From Flammulina velutipes (lineage: Eukaryota > Basidiomycota > Agaricomycetes > Agaricales > Physalacriaceae): a stretch of 64,000 nt of DNA. Shown in pieces: positions 24,501 to 37,670 of this stretch (position 1 is the stretch's first letter; each line of letters starts with the position of its first letter). A program made the translations under genes and the position numbers. The stretch covers positions 1,302,001 through 1,366,000 of the forward strand of contig CM022376.1 of the NCBI GenBank assembly GCA_011800155.1, written 5' to 3'. Below the pieces are notes generated by a model that ran no database searches, was not told the DNA's origin, and saw nothing but the letters and a program-made list of their open reading frames with translations.

Positions 24501-24642
24501 TAATTTTGAAGCTGGTATTGAAAGTGGGATGAACGGGACGGAGAAGACTTGGAGGATTAAATGGAGGTGGGCGTCAGAAGAACGGACCGGACGACCGATG
24601 TGACGGTGAGTGTGACTAATTTTTGACGCGCTATTTACCACC

Positions 24643-25877
24643 ATGAGGGATCGTGGTATCCACAACCTACGGCGGGCTCTGCCTCGGATGGTACGTGGAA
24701 CGCGAGTATTCTATTCCGTGTACTAACGTGTCGACAGACATGGACGTCCGAGAACCTATACAACCTGTGGTCGCGCTCGCTGGGTCCCAAAAACGACGAG
24801 CTGAACTTTCGGTTCAGCCCGAACGGCACCCTCTTTCAAAAACGATGGCTCTCGAAGAAGCTGGTGCGGGCGTATCACGGGGACTTTTTGAGCGAAAAGA
24901 TATGGAAGCGGTGGTACATGCTGGCGACGCTGCCGAGCGTGGGGCCACAGGGAGCGGCGGGCGACGACAAGAATGACCTGGAGGTGTATGCGCGGCGGCG
25001 GCTGCAGCAGGACGCGTACGCGAGAGAGGAGAAGGCGAAGGGGTTGACGCCGGTGGGGAGTCTGATGTTCTCTCATGTGGAGAGGAGGATCGACGTCTTC
25101 ATATTCCGGTGCTGTTTCGCGCACAGCGTCTATGATGCGCGGCGCCTCGTCATCCACGGCTACGTTCGTCTCAACGGCAAACCTCACTCGGACGCCAACA
25201 CGCGGCTCGCACCGGGCGACATGGTCTCCGTCGACCCCGCCGCCATCCGCTTCTTCAAGACGCCCGACAGGCAGGTCACAGACGTCCGCCAGGTCCTCAT
25301 TGACCGCTATGAGAAGGCAGTCGCCGCGAGGGAGAAGGCGTGGGACGAGGAGGACGCGGAAGCAGTCGCCGCCGCTCAGCAACGCGAGCTGGACCTGATG
25401 GGCGACCTGCCTCTTCTGCCCGTGGACGTCACCGAGACCGCGGTCGAGAAGGAGGAATACGAGGTGGAGGAGGAGGAGGCCGCAGAGACTGACCCCGTCC
25501 TCTCTGGCCCGCACCCGTCGACGCTCACGCCGTTCCACTTGCCGACCCACGCCTCCGCCTTTCTCTTCATCCCCGCATACATCCAGCCCTCCTTCGCCAC
25601 GTGCTCCGCCGTCTATGTCCGCCATCCCACTGCCCGCCCAGGCTACTCAGAGATCCCGACCCCGTACGACGCGGACGGCGACGTCATTCGCTTTGCCTGG
25701 GAGTACTACGCTCGCATGCGTCCCCGTATTCGCAGCCGCTCACAGCTCGCGAGGATGCCCAACGACCGCGCCTGGGACGCCCAGACAGAGGCTTCCATCG
25801 CCGCTGACAGGGTTAGGAGAGCGACTAGAAGGAAGGAAAAGGCCAGGTTGGCTTCCATCTCTGGCGCTATCTTTTAG
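24643..25877 (+). CDS. NAM9: Mitochondrial small-subunit ribosomal protein uS4m
   Basis: Two exons, 24643-24690 and 24738-25877, give 395 residues. The 47-nt intron has a TACTAAC branch site. The S4 RNA-binding domain is clear in the middle (ERRIDVFIFRCCFAHSVYDA, then RRLVIHGYVRLNGKPHSD, then LAPGDMVSVDP). It is preceded by the typical N-terminal S4 region and followed by an acidic region (VEEEEAAETDP) and a C-terminal extension with WEYYARMRPRIRSRSQLARMP, as in fungal Nam9. The protein binds 15S rRNA and nucleates the mitoribosomal small subunit. A broken 5' copy lies 2.7 kb upstream. GC content rises sharply in the main exon. Confidence 0.88.
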
Positions 25878-26953
25878 AGTATTTTACATATCCAAATATT
25901 ATTCACTCGATCACCCAGCGTCTACTACTACGTGTTAACCCCCACGTCTCTTTTGCTTAACCACCTCAATCAACACCCCTTGCAATCCTTTGCAACCGGC
26001 ATGCTTTCACTGCCACCATCACCTAGAGAATCCAGCTTTGCAGGTGTAAGCCTCTTGGGGAGAATTCTGCCAATCCATTTGCCCGTCTCTGCGCACTTGG
26101 TATCCTTTGCCGCGCAGAATGTCCCGACAGACAACTTGGGGGTCTATATTCCCCTCGCATCCTTCTTGCCCATCTTGAGCACTGCCTGCTCAACAGTCTT
26201 GTTCCCTTCCAGACGCGTTCATTATTGCTGTAACTACCCAAACATCATCGTTCAAGTTTCCATATCTGTCTCCGCGTGGTTTCTTGCAATACCACCCAGT
26301 GCTCCTTGCCTTCTGCTCTCGCTTCGAACAATCAACTTGGGATTGACCTCTGCATTTTTCCACGGTCCCAATCGCCCAACCAGTCCTTCGCTTTTAGGGA
26401 TCGGTTATGCTCTCCTGCAGACATTCACTCTATCCAGAAGTTCTACGAGAAGGACTTCCGAAAGAGATGGACGATGGACAGATACTCTCTTCAAGGTTCA
26501 ACGCCTCCCTCCTCACTAAACCAAGCTTCCCTGAATCTCTAGAGCGTAGGTAGGTCAGTTGGTTGTTCTTCGCGGGCTAAGACGCTGCCGGGTAAGGGAT
26601 ACATAATAACTCCAATGTCCAGTCTCCCGCGCCCCCAGCCAGGGAATTTTCCCGATGTACGACAACACGTGACGGAGCGAGAAGAGGGATTGGACGCAGA
26701 CTCTGAGGAAGTACACGAGCTCTGAAGGTGAGCCCTTTTTTCAGTGTGCTGGACGGGTGGGGGCCGAAATATTGAACGACGTCGTGGGCAATGGTAAGTG
26801 GTGAAGAGAAAGCTGTTTGGCTGGAAAAGTTACATGCGGAGAATCGACGCCACTACTTGTAATTCTCGTCAGTCGCGCACTTGAATAACCATACTGGCTA
26901 CAGGAAACATTGAATCTCCTAATCTGTTGCTCATTCTCGTGCCACCCATCATC
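25878..26953. other. Intergenic, convergent gene ends
   Basis: Lies between uS4m and UTP10. A 195-codon plus-strand ORF (25932-26519) has no domain and a composition like non-coding DNA; it is not called a gene. Confidence 0.45.
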
Positions 26954-29900
26954 CTACAACCCCTGTATACTCCCCGCGACACTCTCAACAGCACCCTTCA
27001 AATTAACCGCCTCCCTACAAACCATATCATTCTCATCCTCACTACACTCCGCAATGAACGTCGACGTCTCAGCTACGAATCCTGTAAAATAGTAAGCTCC
27101 CCGAAAGCTCCCCCAAGAAGAAGAAAGTTCCCCCAAGAAGGAGAAGAAAGTTCCCCCACGAAGAAGGAGAAGAACAAGAAGGGGAAGAAGAACAAGAACA
27201 AGAACAAGAACAAGAAGAAATAAGAGACAAAGAAGAAAAAACATACCAAGAAGCTTCCCCCCATGCGCCTCCCAAAGACCCCTCGCGCACCCCAGCGCGA
27301 ACAGGCGGACTTGCACGTCCTCGGAGCGGGTATGCATGAGCAGGTCGAGGTTGATCTTCTTGAGCAGTATATCGTCCGAGGCGTTTTCTACTAGGGCGGA
27401 GAGCGTGTCTTGCAGGAGGGAACGGCCTTCCAGGTGGATGCAGAGGGGGACTTGGGCGAGCAGGGGAGGGGCGGCTTGTTTGATCTTGTCGTCTTGCCAG
27501 AACACTACGAAGAGTGAGGGTCAGAGGATGTAGCAGAGAGGATAGGGGGAGTGGACTAACCTCCATCGTCGTGCGCCATGCTCTTGGCTGTCGTCCCGAT
27601 GATGCTCGTCCATAAATCTGCGTTGATAGAGCCAGTGCTTGTTGAGGAGGAGGATGTCCAGTAGGCGATGAATTCGGGTAGGACGAAGGATGTGTAGGGT
27701 GTCATTAGGGCCTTTTGGGGGATTAGAATTGTGAACCTCTATCAGATATAGAGTAGACGCCGTACCTTGAAGTAATCGAGCAGAGCAGAAAAGACACGAC
27801 AAAACGTTATTCGGCGGGATACGTCATCTACGTAGTCGTCATTCAGTTCCCTCTCCCTCCCCCGTGTATGAAGTGGAAGAAAACTCACCAGAACCAGAAT
27901 TACCAACAAATCCCCAATCGTAGAACCGCCGGAAAAGCGGACGGAACGTATTCTCGTTGAGGTTGACAGTCAGTTCCGTGAATGCCGAGATTATAGCCGC
28001 CTTCTACGTTACGAAGCATGAGCAGAATAGACAGAGAGAGTGAAAAACGGACTTGGGTTTGGGGCTTGAGGACGTCTAGGGCTTCGAGGAGCATGTTGAA
28101 TATAGGGCGTAGGTTTTGTTGGACGACTGCTTTGCTGGATGTACGCAGCGAACGGCGGAGGACGTCGAAGAATAGGTCGTATGTTTCCTGTGGTTACGAG
28201 ATGAGCGAGATGAGGTGTTTGGAGGGAGAGAGAGGCTTACGGCTGAAGCCCCCGATGCGACGAGGGAAGTCCACATCGATGTGAGTGTTGTGAGGACCAC
28301 CTTCTCCGATGCGCGTTTGGTTATTGCTTTGACGATGGATGCCAGGGATGTATCTGCTTTGCGCCGTGTGATGTAGAGCGTGACGACTTGGGCGATCTCG
28401 TTGCTTGCCCAGAAGGTAGGTATGGACGTTAAGAGTCCGCGAAGAACGTCCGTGGAATGCTCGGCGAGATCTTCGGAGCGTGAGTTTAGTCGAGAGACGA
28501 ATCGACAACTGATGAACTGACCTTCCAAATTCTCTTCGAGGACAGCTATACATTGTCCCACCACATCCTTGAAGTATGGAATAATCCGCGGGCCCAGACG
28601 AGCACTAAAACTAAATCAGCCCAAAGCATTTTGGAGAAGCGCAAAAAAACCTACGCCAGAGGAGACAAAGCAGGCAGAGCATATTGCGCCATCTTGCGTT
28701 CACGAATAACGCCCAACAAGACGGGGACTAGTTCTGTTAGGGAGGACTCTTCGCCGACGGACATGCTCGCGCCGATGGTCTTGACGGCTTTGAAACCTGC
28801 GATGGATACGGGACTGCCAGGATGGCTTGAGATGATACTCTTGATTCGCTGGATGATTTGGATGAGGTCCGCCGATGCTGATTGACGGACGCTATCGGAC
28901 ACTTGAGGGAGTCGCTCTGCTAACAGTTCAAGAGAGCCAATTTGAACCTTTATGAAAAGAGTCAATAAAGTTGCGAAAGCCCGAGACGATACAAATCTTA
29001 CCGGTTGATGAGGGGACTGCAGCATACGCAGCGTCGATTTCAGATAATCCGAAGCGGGCATGACTCTGAGTGTCTTGTTGAGCGATACCTTCGCCGCTTT
29101 GTTGATGTCGTCGATTCTTGCATCGGCCCCTTGCCCGCTCTTGAAAGTGTACATTCCGACGAGGAGTGACACCAACGACTCTTCGTCGGTTGAACTGAAG
29201 CCGGAAGCGGTTTTGACAGCGAGCCCCACGAAGGTTAGGATGGCCTGAGCGCGTCGCTTGAGTGCGGTCACAGCTGAAGTCGCGTGTTCTTCATTGCTGG
29301 TTTTGAGAGTCAGACATTGATTACGCCCAGGAAGAAGAATACGACTCACAGGTTATCATCCAAGAACGCCGGCTCGAGGTTCTCTGGATCTGTGACGCGA
29401 GCCGCAAGTCGTTTGCTCTCCTGTACCATTTCGCCCAGCGCCTATTAGGTAGGATACACATTAGAATACATATTGACTCCCGTACCTCCACACGTACCTT
29501 GTTCTGTAGCGATCCGTCATAGTGCTGCAAGACAGAGATCGGCAGAGTCAATGTAGCCTGTGCCTCCTTCTCGTTTTGGCGAACAACACGAGTGGCGGCC
29601 TTTTCGACGAGCAAGAGACACACGGGCGTTAGGTAGTCCTCTGCGCCCAAAACGTTGACCAGATGTACAAAGAAGCTGCGTAACAGTTAGTAACAGGGCA
29701 AATTGATGAAGAAGAATGATACGTACTTGGTGCGACGATGACGAGGGATGTGGTTCGCTGCGTCGGTGAACACCTGCAGGAACTCTCGAGAACCAAGCAG
29801 GAGTTCCATGCGCGAAGTGTGCGAATGCTTGAGCGATGCAACCATAACGGGAACGATATTGTCCACTGTCTATGGGACCGGTCAAATCACTATCAACGTG

Positions 29901-32900
29901 AAGATTGGACAAGGAACCCACCTTTTGCACAACAGTGAAACTGTACGTATCATCGCGATGAAAGACGTTCGACCCCATGAATGTGAACACGGGCATGATG
30001 TTCTGAAGCACGGAATCCGGAGTGAGACGAGCCAGTGTTGCCATCAATAGCAGAGCTTGTTGGAATGTTTGCGGGTTATCGGCAGCTATGTATCGGTTAA
30101 GCGAGCGGAAACGCGCATAGAGGACTTGCACGTACTTCGGATGAGATCAACCAGCACCTCTAAGCGAATGGCAGGTGGCGAAACATTTGGTGCTTCCTGT
30201 AACATCGCTCAACAACAGTCACTAGCTTCAGATTACTCACACATACCGTAACTTTCTCAGCAGTGTTCGAGATTGCAGACATCAAAGACTGCTCGATGAA
30301 TGCGATATCTGCAACGTCTGAAGCCATGGAGGCTTGTATCACATTGTTCAATGTCTGCACGAGAGCCACGATGATGTCAAACGACCCTGACATAGATGCT
30401 GTAGATAAAACTTCTGCTAGGACGCTCAGTCTCGGGATATTATCCTCCGGTGTGCTACTAGAAAGCGCGTCAGTGGACAGAAACACTCTCTCGGGAAGGA
30501 CATACTCGTTATTCGCTTTCGCTCGTTTACTAGCTGGAGGCCCATCAACAAGATCTGGCTGGAGGGCATGTAACAGTCGTACAGTGAGTGAGGGCTGGTG
30601 AAGGATCACAACCAACAACTTCGTGACGGTAAGATGCTAATATCGACCATGAATATTTAAGACTGTGTGAGTGCACGATAAACTCACAGTCTCGTTGCTT
30701 TCGCTAGCAAGTCCCAGGAGTAGACTGCAAAGTTCAAATTGACGTTCCCCGTTCAACTTGTCGAAAAGTCCGTGTTCCAGAAGACCAATGACTAGCGCTT
30801 TCGCGGAACGAAGCTCCGCTTGAGACGGATATTAGCACGCTGGAGGAGATCCACGAAAAAGGCCTACCGTTGTCCAGAAGATAGGTAAATAAATCGCAGT
30901 AGGTAGACCACAATCCGTCCTTGTCGTTGTTGAGATCATCATATGAAGATACATCGAACAAGGAAGCGAGAAGAGACGCATATTGGTCCAGGTCTTTATC
31001 GTATTGTCCTGGTGAGACGAGAAGCGCCTTGACAGATGCTTGGAGGAGTGCGGCCTTAGCGGTATCCGTGACATTGCTGATGGAGTTGAGCAACTTATGT
31101 TGACACTTGGCACTGGACGCGTTGATATGCGATGCAAGATAGCAGAGAACGTTCCGCTTATGACTAGGCAGAAAGCTTAGTAGGGTGGGACAAACAAGGT
31201 TTGAGTACTGACTCTGCAGTCTTCCTTTTATCGGAGCTTTTTTGCGACAGATATTCGCGATGAAAGTTCACGATATAGCCGGAGTCGTGAAGGAAGTGGT
31301 CAAAGTGAGCCACGAGGGATGTCAAATATTTGGTCAAATCATCTTGAGACAGGTAGACCAATTGAACTGCCAAATAAAGTATGAATACACGAAGATGGTA
31401 GATTTGAATGTTACCCACCTGAACTCGAGCCGTAAATGATGTCGAATGCATAAACGCGCTGGAGCTTGGCCTGCGTGCCCTCAGAGATCAAAGTCAGACA
31501 TCTCTGCGCATACTGCCTGATTTTGATATCGGGGGACTGCAGTGCCACTAAGAGCGACGGCAAGATGGTCTGGAAGTCAATGACCACCTCGCTGGACTTG
31601 AAGGCCTCCAAAAGAGCTGCGTAATGCTCAAAGGTCACGTATAGAAGTTCGTCGTCGTCGACCTGAGTCAACCATACGCCCGTCAAGAACGCGAGAGCGT
31701 CATCCCCAATGTTTGCAAAGAGAACGCGCAAGGTGTTCATCATGACGGACGTGGTCGACTGATTCGCGATCTTGTAGATTCTACGCATGAGGGTGACATA
31801 TCGGTAGTCTCGATCGTCTGTTGATCCCTAAAGATGGCGTCAGCTCGGGGGTTCACCTAGAGCCTTGTCAGACATACAGGTGTAGTGCTTTCAATGAGCC
31901 AGTTTACGACAACTCCTTCAGGTCGTCGGACTTCAGCAGCAGCTGTAGTAAGGGACAGTTGGACCCAATACATGGTGTTCTTGCTATTTGGTTTCGCTGC
32001 GATGTTCTTGCAGATACTATCATCACTGAGGTTCTATTGAAAGACGATGAGTTTGGTGCATGAAAGTTGTGAAAAACGAACCTCTTGTAAGTCGTCCAGA
32101 CCACGGACGGATTCCTCAGCCTTGTGCATTTGATCAAGATTCAAGGCCTGCACAAGCTCGAGCGCGGCGTCGATTTGGTGACCGCCCGTAAGACGACGAA
32201 GAAGAGCGCGTCCTATGAGATATGCTAGCAAGCGAACATGAGTGTTCTCATCCCCGAATTTGGCGATTAGCTCTTTCACGTGGGACGAAAAGTCATTAGA
32301 TGATAGGATGTTTTCTTGCATGATTGTTAGATAAAGAGATAAACTGAATGGGAAGAAACCTACCAGAAATCCTAGAGGCGAGAGCCATATTAAACGATGC
32401 CATCTTCTCTTGCCCGTCACCATGGTCAGCCTTTGCCGAGGCCCAAAGGTCGGCACACCCACTCAACAGCTCAAAGGAGCCCGATCCAGATTTGGGCAGA
32501 TTCTTCTCAATGGCGTCCCATACAGCCTCCACGCTGTGCTGTCTAGGCTTGGACCAGAGCATGAGAGGGAAAAGAAGACGATTGTAAATGTCTTTCAGCC
32601 CAGCTTTGGGAGCAAAGTACGAAGTGAGGAAAGCCAGATGGGTGCGTAGTACCGATCGCTTTGGTTTTACTGAAGAAAACAGAGTAGAAAGTTCCTCGAT
32701 GTAGCTAGATGGGTCTTGCAGGAGGATTGGTAGGATGATTTCATGGTGCTCGTATAGAGCCTCCAGGACGCTAGAGTCGCCGTCTTGTGTTTGAGCGCGC
32801 AACGCCGAACGTGCAGATTCCTAGAAGAATTGTAAGGATGTAGCCCGACATCGAAATACTTCGACTCACCGCTTCGTCTGCCGGGATATCATCTTTCGAA

Positions 32901-34575
32901 AACATGCTGACAAGGCTTTTGGTGGCAATTACACGGACTTTGGAATCACCGCTTGACGCAGCGATTACCATATCAGCATTGGCATCGTTAGGTTTTGGTA
33001 TGAATTTCTCATTCTAGAGGCGAGGATGAGTCACCGCTCGAGAACGTGTTGCATAATCACTTACCATGGAAAGAGAGACAATTAGTTGGTCAAGATCTTC
33101 CTTCAGGTCCTCATTGGAGACGTTAGCTTCATCCAATGCCTCGTGGAGGATGTCCAAGTAACGCTGGTGGACGTGACGCAAGAGGTGGCGCGCCTGCGAG
33201 ATGACGGCGGAGGGCTCAACGGCCAGGGGAAGTAGCTGGTTGCAAATCAACCTGATAGTCTGCTTGGGAGGATTGGGGGCAATGAGTATCGCTTCCAACA
33301 TTTCTCTATGGCTTTCGTCTTCAAGGTCGCTGGTGAGACTTGTCACTAGCGGGTTCAAGACTTTTTCGATGCCGACCCAACCAGCTGCTGCACGAACTTC
33401 GTTGGTTAGACCTCTTTAAATAAGATCAGTTTATGCTCAGATATAAGGAGAGTCAACGTACGGAATTGTGAGAACAGACTTCGTGTTTTCGGCAGAGAGG
33501 GGCTCGATTTCGCTTTGTGCCTCACAAACGGAGACCACCGCGCTGATGTATTGCTTTGCAGACACCCGTTGAGCGCAGGATGTCATAGCCACGACGATAA
33601 CCTTGATGGCGGCAGGCGTGAGTGTACACTTGTGCGACATTGTGGCTAGTAGAATATAGCTGCCCAACTGAAGGAACGAGTAAGTCAAGTAATACGCATT
33701 TACAGGACGGATACACACGATAGCGTCTTTGGGGCTCTCTTCGGAGTTTTGCAATGGCTCTAGGAGTGCAGGCAGTACGAATGCCGCAGTTCCATCGTCA
33801 AGCTTTTTTACGTGGGCCAGATAATCGTGTAAAGTTGCCGCGTTGAATGCGAGGAGAGTGCGGTGCGAGTAGCCAGATTTTATGGCTGCGGGGAGCAGCG
33901 TCGCGATAAAGCGAGCCACTTCAGAGTTTTTGAGCATCTCTTTAACCAGAGCGAGGCGGGGAACACTCTGTGCAGCTTTTTTGAATGCAAGTAAAAAATC
34001 CCAGATGGAGTTGGGTCTATTGAAAGTCAAAAATTTGAATGGATAGTCATATATCCACGTACTTGATGTGAAGAATAGTGACCATCTTGGCGAAATGCGG
34101 AGATTCGTGGTAAGGCAAGAACAACGTCAATATAGATTCCAGGTTAAATTCGTTTATTCTGCGTTCCATTAGCTTGGATGATATATGTACAACCAGATAC
34201 ATACCGAAACCTCCGTACGAGCCATTCAATGACTTTCCCAGTCGGCGCATCTAGCAAATACGGGCCCAAGCGTGCTAATAGTGATGCGATGGATTTGTCG
34301 AGTTCGTGGATAGCTTGAGTAGGTAACAGTGTCCGATCCGTCTCCCTGGCAGCATCGGAAAATAGTGCGCCTTCATATGTGCGGAATATGGGGTCAACCA
34401 AGGCTAGTTGTAGCAGACCGTTGTTTCCAAGCGCATGAATGGAGTCCAAATCATGGAGATCTGTGTCGCGACCAGTGAAGAGATACGATTCTGTCGCTTT
34501 TCTGCGTGACCGGTCGACAAGAAGAGAACTGTTCAGCGACGCGCCCTGCGCAAGTTGGGCAGCGAGGCTTGACAT
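26954..34575 (-). CDS. UTP10: UTP10/HEATR1-like U3 snoRNP (SSU processome) HEAT-repeat protein
   Basis: The N-terminus at 34575 (MSSLAAQLAQGASLNSSLL) and the following SIHALGNNGL, PYLLDAPTGKVIEWLVRRFR segments are characteristic of Utp10. The gene then continues through more than 20 short-intron exons of helical HEAT-type sequence with no other domain. The C-terminal blocks include LKKINLDLLMHTRSEDVQVR, ECSEDENDMVCREAV and the end at the stop 26954-26956. The protein is part of the t-UTP/UTP-A complex that binds nascent 5'-ETS pre-rRNA and is needed for 18S rRNA production in the nucleolus. The penultimate junction contains an unusually long (165 nt) low-complexity intron. Overall gene size (7.6 kb) fits the family length of about 1,800-2,100 residues. 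Confidence 0.88.
27082..27246 (-). repeat. Low-complexity expanded intron in UTP10
   Basis: The intron (donor GTATGT at 27246, acceptor ACAG ending 27082) is 165 nt against about 50 nt for its neighbours. On the plus strand it consists of AAGTTCCCCCAAGAAGGAGA-like units and an (AACAAG)n run. On the transcript it is a CTT/TTG-rich pyrimidine tract. It preserves the frame (G split between exons). Confidence 0.75.
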
Positions 34576-34971
34576 GAAAGTTGAATGATGAAAAAATCAG
34601 TATCCACATGAACCCGAAGTTGGTCCATATTTGGTCATTGCCTGCCGAAAGAACTTCGATATTTATCCGCCACCTCATTTTATGTGGAGGAAACACCAAG
34701 GTCTCGTACACAACTTGGCTGGTGACTACTTTGAGAAAGTAATCTCTACAGTAGTCGGGTGAGAAATTACAGTAACATCATCATGTACAGGCCTCATCGA
34801 GATCAGCCATCCTACATACAGGAATTCTTCACGAGGGCAGAGTCACTAACTCACTCAACTATAGCTACTGTTACTGTATTTATAACCACACAGCCCAACA
34901 CTGCACGAGTAATTACTTTTTGGAAATGGTAGCATTCAAGATGCTCGTGACTAGAATGTATACATACGGTC
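34576..34971. other. Intergenic between two minus-strand genes
   Basis: Upstream region of UTP10 and downstream region of the VHS/GAT gene. No feature recognised. Confidence 0.4.
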
Positions 34972-37401
34972 CTAATGAACAAGACTGCCTCTCCCTAACC
35001 GTTGAGACTCTTCTAACCTCTGCTTCGTCCTTTCCGCTGCCGCATCATACACAAACTGCACGGGTGGCGCATGCGTCGGCCAACGTGCCTCCCTACTGTC
35101 CTCCGAATCAGAATACTCGTGTCGATCATCTATAGGGAACTCGTCCTTGTCATAAAATAGATCATTCGGGTCAAACGGTTCTGTTCATCGTTGTGAGTGA
35201 TATATTTTAACAGGACTGGATAGTCTTACGTTCATCCGTCTCTGGTTCAACAACCTTCCGTTTCCCCAGCGCTTTGGCACTGGGCACAGGAAGGTCTTCC
35301 TCGCTCCGGGAGCGGTCATCGGGGTCAGAATCGTTGAGCAGATGCGTGTTACTACCATACTGGTGATTAGCACTCGGAGAGGGAGTCCTCGACCCAGCTG
35401 GTCGAGGTCCATGCGGCGCCGGGGGTGCAAGGTTCGGGTGATGATGAGGGTAATGTCCTGAAGACGGCCGGGAATGGTTCGACGGTGCAGGCGAGGGACT
35501 TCGAGAGGAGCTCCCCCCGATCCCAATAAATCGTTCCGTGAGGTGATTTCGTTCCTCAAGTAATTGTCGTTCCTGCAGATACTTGTCAATAATTGAAGGT
35601 GAAACGAGAGGGAAAGGCACTTGCCCTGGTGTCCATCCTCACGTCCCGTTTACTCAGTTCCTGCGCCTCGCGCTCCATGCCAACACGTTCTAGGTCATCA
35701 TACTGTTGAAGCGCGTCGATAATTTCCGCGTTCGCGGCCAGTAGGGCAGCAAGGAGATTTTCCTCTGCGGTCATCTCCTTTGTATCGTTCCCATGTCCAT
35801 GCGCTGACGGAACCGGCACTGAAGCGTTCGAATACGTACGTTTCCTCTGCTGATCGATGTTCGCCCTAGACCGCTCTGCGCCCGCCGTCGCCCAAGGTAT
35901 TTGCGCGTAGATGATCTCCTGGGACTGGCGACACTTGAGATAAAATTCCTGTATGACGTCCTTGGATTTTAGGTCCTCTGGTTTTGCCAAGATGAGGGCC
36001 TGACTGAGAAGGCTCGCGTTCCCTTGTCCTATTTTACATTCCTGCAGGAGGCGTTTCATGTCTTCTTCTGGCGGGATGATGCGATGGCGGGATGGCGATT
36101 TGCGTTTCTTGTGATGGTGGTGGGGTGGAGGCGGAGGAGCAGGCGGTAGTGGCGGGCCGCGAGCATCTTGGACAAGTGGTTGTTGCTCGTAGTAGGACCC
36201 GCGCTGGTTGGTGACCACGGGCGGGCTAAACATGGCGTCATCCGTGTCGAAAGGGACGCCCTCTTCAGGTTTGTCGTGTGGCTTGATCCTGCGCCACAGA
36301 CCACGAAACCCAGCATCTTTCTCTACATGCCCATGTCAATATAAGAACAATATACTGGATGGGGAACACAGACTGGATCCGCTGGCGTAGGCAGCTGCAG
36401 CGATAACATCCATTATGCGCTCTCGGACTACGGGCGCTGTGCGGTTCGAGTTGATGATGTCCTCAAGCGTATCGAGAAACTTGCGCGATGTCGACTGTGA
36501 TATGAATGTCTCTGTAGAATTGCGCAGCATAATTGCCCACAACTAGAACATTCAGTAGTTGCGACACACGCGCAGACACAGGGAACACACCCTAGCAGCA
36601 GACAATTGGGCGGATGGTTCGCCGTATCTAATGAGCAACCGTCAGCGAGGGAGAGCGTCGACGGACGCGACGTACTTGAACTCTCTCCGCAGCGCTCGCA
36701 CCGACTCTTTGGCGTTGCCATCGTTCGCCGATGCGCGGTCGCAGACTTCGAGGACCATGGCCCAATTCTCTGAGCTTGTCGCCGTGAGATATCCTAGGCA
36801 AAGTGTGAGCCCCGCTGCACGGGAGCAGACCCCCACACGCACCTATCTGTCTGGTCAACGATGGCAGGCCGTCCTCGCCCAGCTCGCGCCAGAACTCATG
36901 GCTCTCCTTGTCACGGCCCCAGAAGCCCTTTTTTGAATTATCTCTGTCTGAGGATTCCTTACGATTGTGCTGAGGCGGTGGCGCCAGTTCTGGCTCGAGT
37001 GCACGGAGGATGGTGCCCGGGATTGGTGCTTTCTTCTTGAGATGGTTGGATGGGGGTGGTGGTGGTTGGTATCCTTGTTTCTGTTGTTGGCCGTATGGCG
37101 ATGGTGAGCGTGGTACGGGAATGGGAGGGCCTGCGCCCGGAGGTAGCGATGTGAAGGACGATGCCCGTGAAGGACTTATTCCTGGTGCGCGTTGTGCGTC
37201 GCCATTGCCGTCGACGACCTCCCAGCGCTCCTCATCGTGTTCCCGGTAGACTGCGTGCTGTTGGTGGATTGGCGTCGACAGTGGGGTGTCCTGGACAGAG
37301 TAAGAGCGGCGTACATTCGATAGTTCAGATCTCACCTCGACGCCACGGCTCGTTTGCTGCTGCTTCGTCTTATCCTTGTCTCTTCCAAATAGCTTTTTCA
37401 T
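34972..37401 (-). CDS. VHS/GAT-domain trafficking adaptor (Lsb5/Tom1-like)
   Basis: The start at 37401 (MKKLFGRDKDKTKQQ) gives a basic N-terminus followed by a Pro/Ser-rich linker. A VHS superhelix follows (TATSSENWAMVLEVCDRA, then ESVRALRREFKYGEPSAQLS, then LWAIMLRNSTETFISQ). After an intrinsically disordered Pro/His-rich linker comes a GAT-like helical bundle (DMKRLLQECKIGQGNASLLS; NLLAALLAANAEIIDALQQY). The C-terminal third is Ser/Pro-rich and ends FVYDAAAERTKQRLEES before the TAG at 34972-34974. VHS and GAT domains bind ubiquitinated cargo and Arf/clathrin partners at endosomes or the Golgi. Yeast Lsb5 shares this order and links endocytosis to actin. The fungal protein is longer and more disordered. 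Exact orthology not settled. Confidence 0.78.
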
Positions 37402-37670
37402 GGTAAGTAGACAAGCAACAAGTCAAACTTAAAGTTATGTTTCCGTTTGCAACTGAGGCTGTGTCCATCTACACGTGGGCGCTCAATCCCGGATATGATA
37501 AGATTGTCAATGTCCAGCTCGCGTACTCCACTAGTCATATTATATGTACGCTACGGATATGAGAATGAGAGAAACATCAGGTATCGTAAAGCATGCAACA
37601 GGTCCGAAAAGTTTCAAGCCATGGGTTAAATAGATAGATGTCAAAGTCCAGTGTGTAAATAGTCTGCAAT

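Noticed and set aside
24756..25625. 289-codon minus-strand ORF
   Set aside because: It is antisense to the GC-rich uS4m exon and reflects codon bias; the S4 domain is on the plus strand.
25932..26519. 195-codon plus-strand ORF
   Set aside because: No homology recognised, no introns in an intron-rich genome, Leu/Ser/Pro-rich composition of a chance frame between convergent genes.
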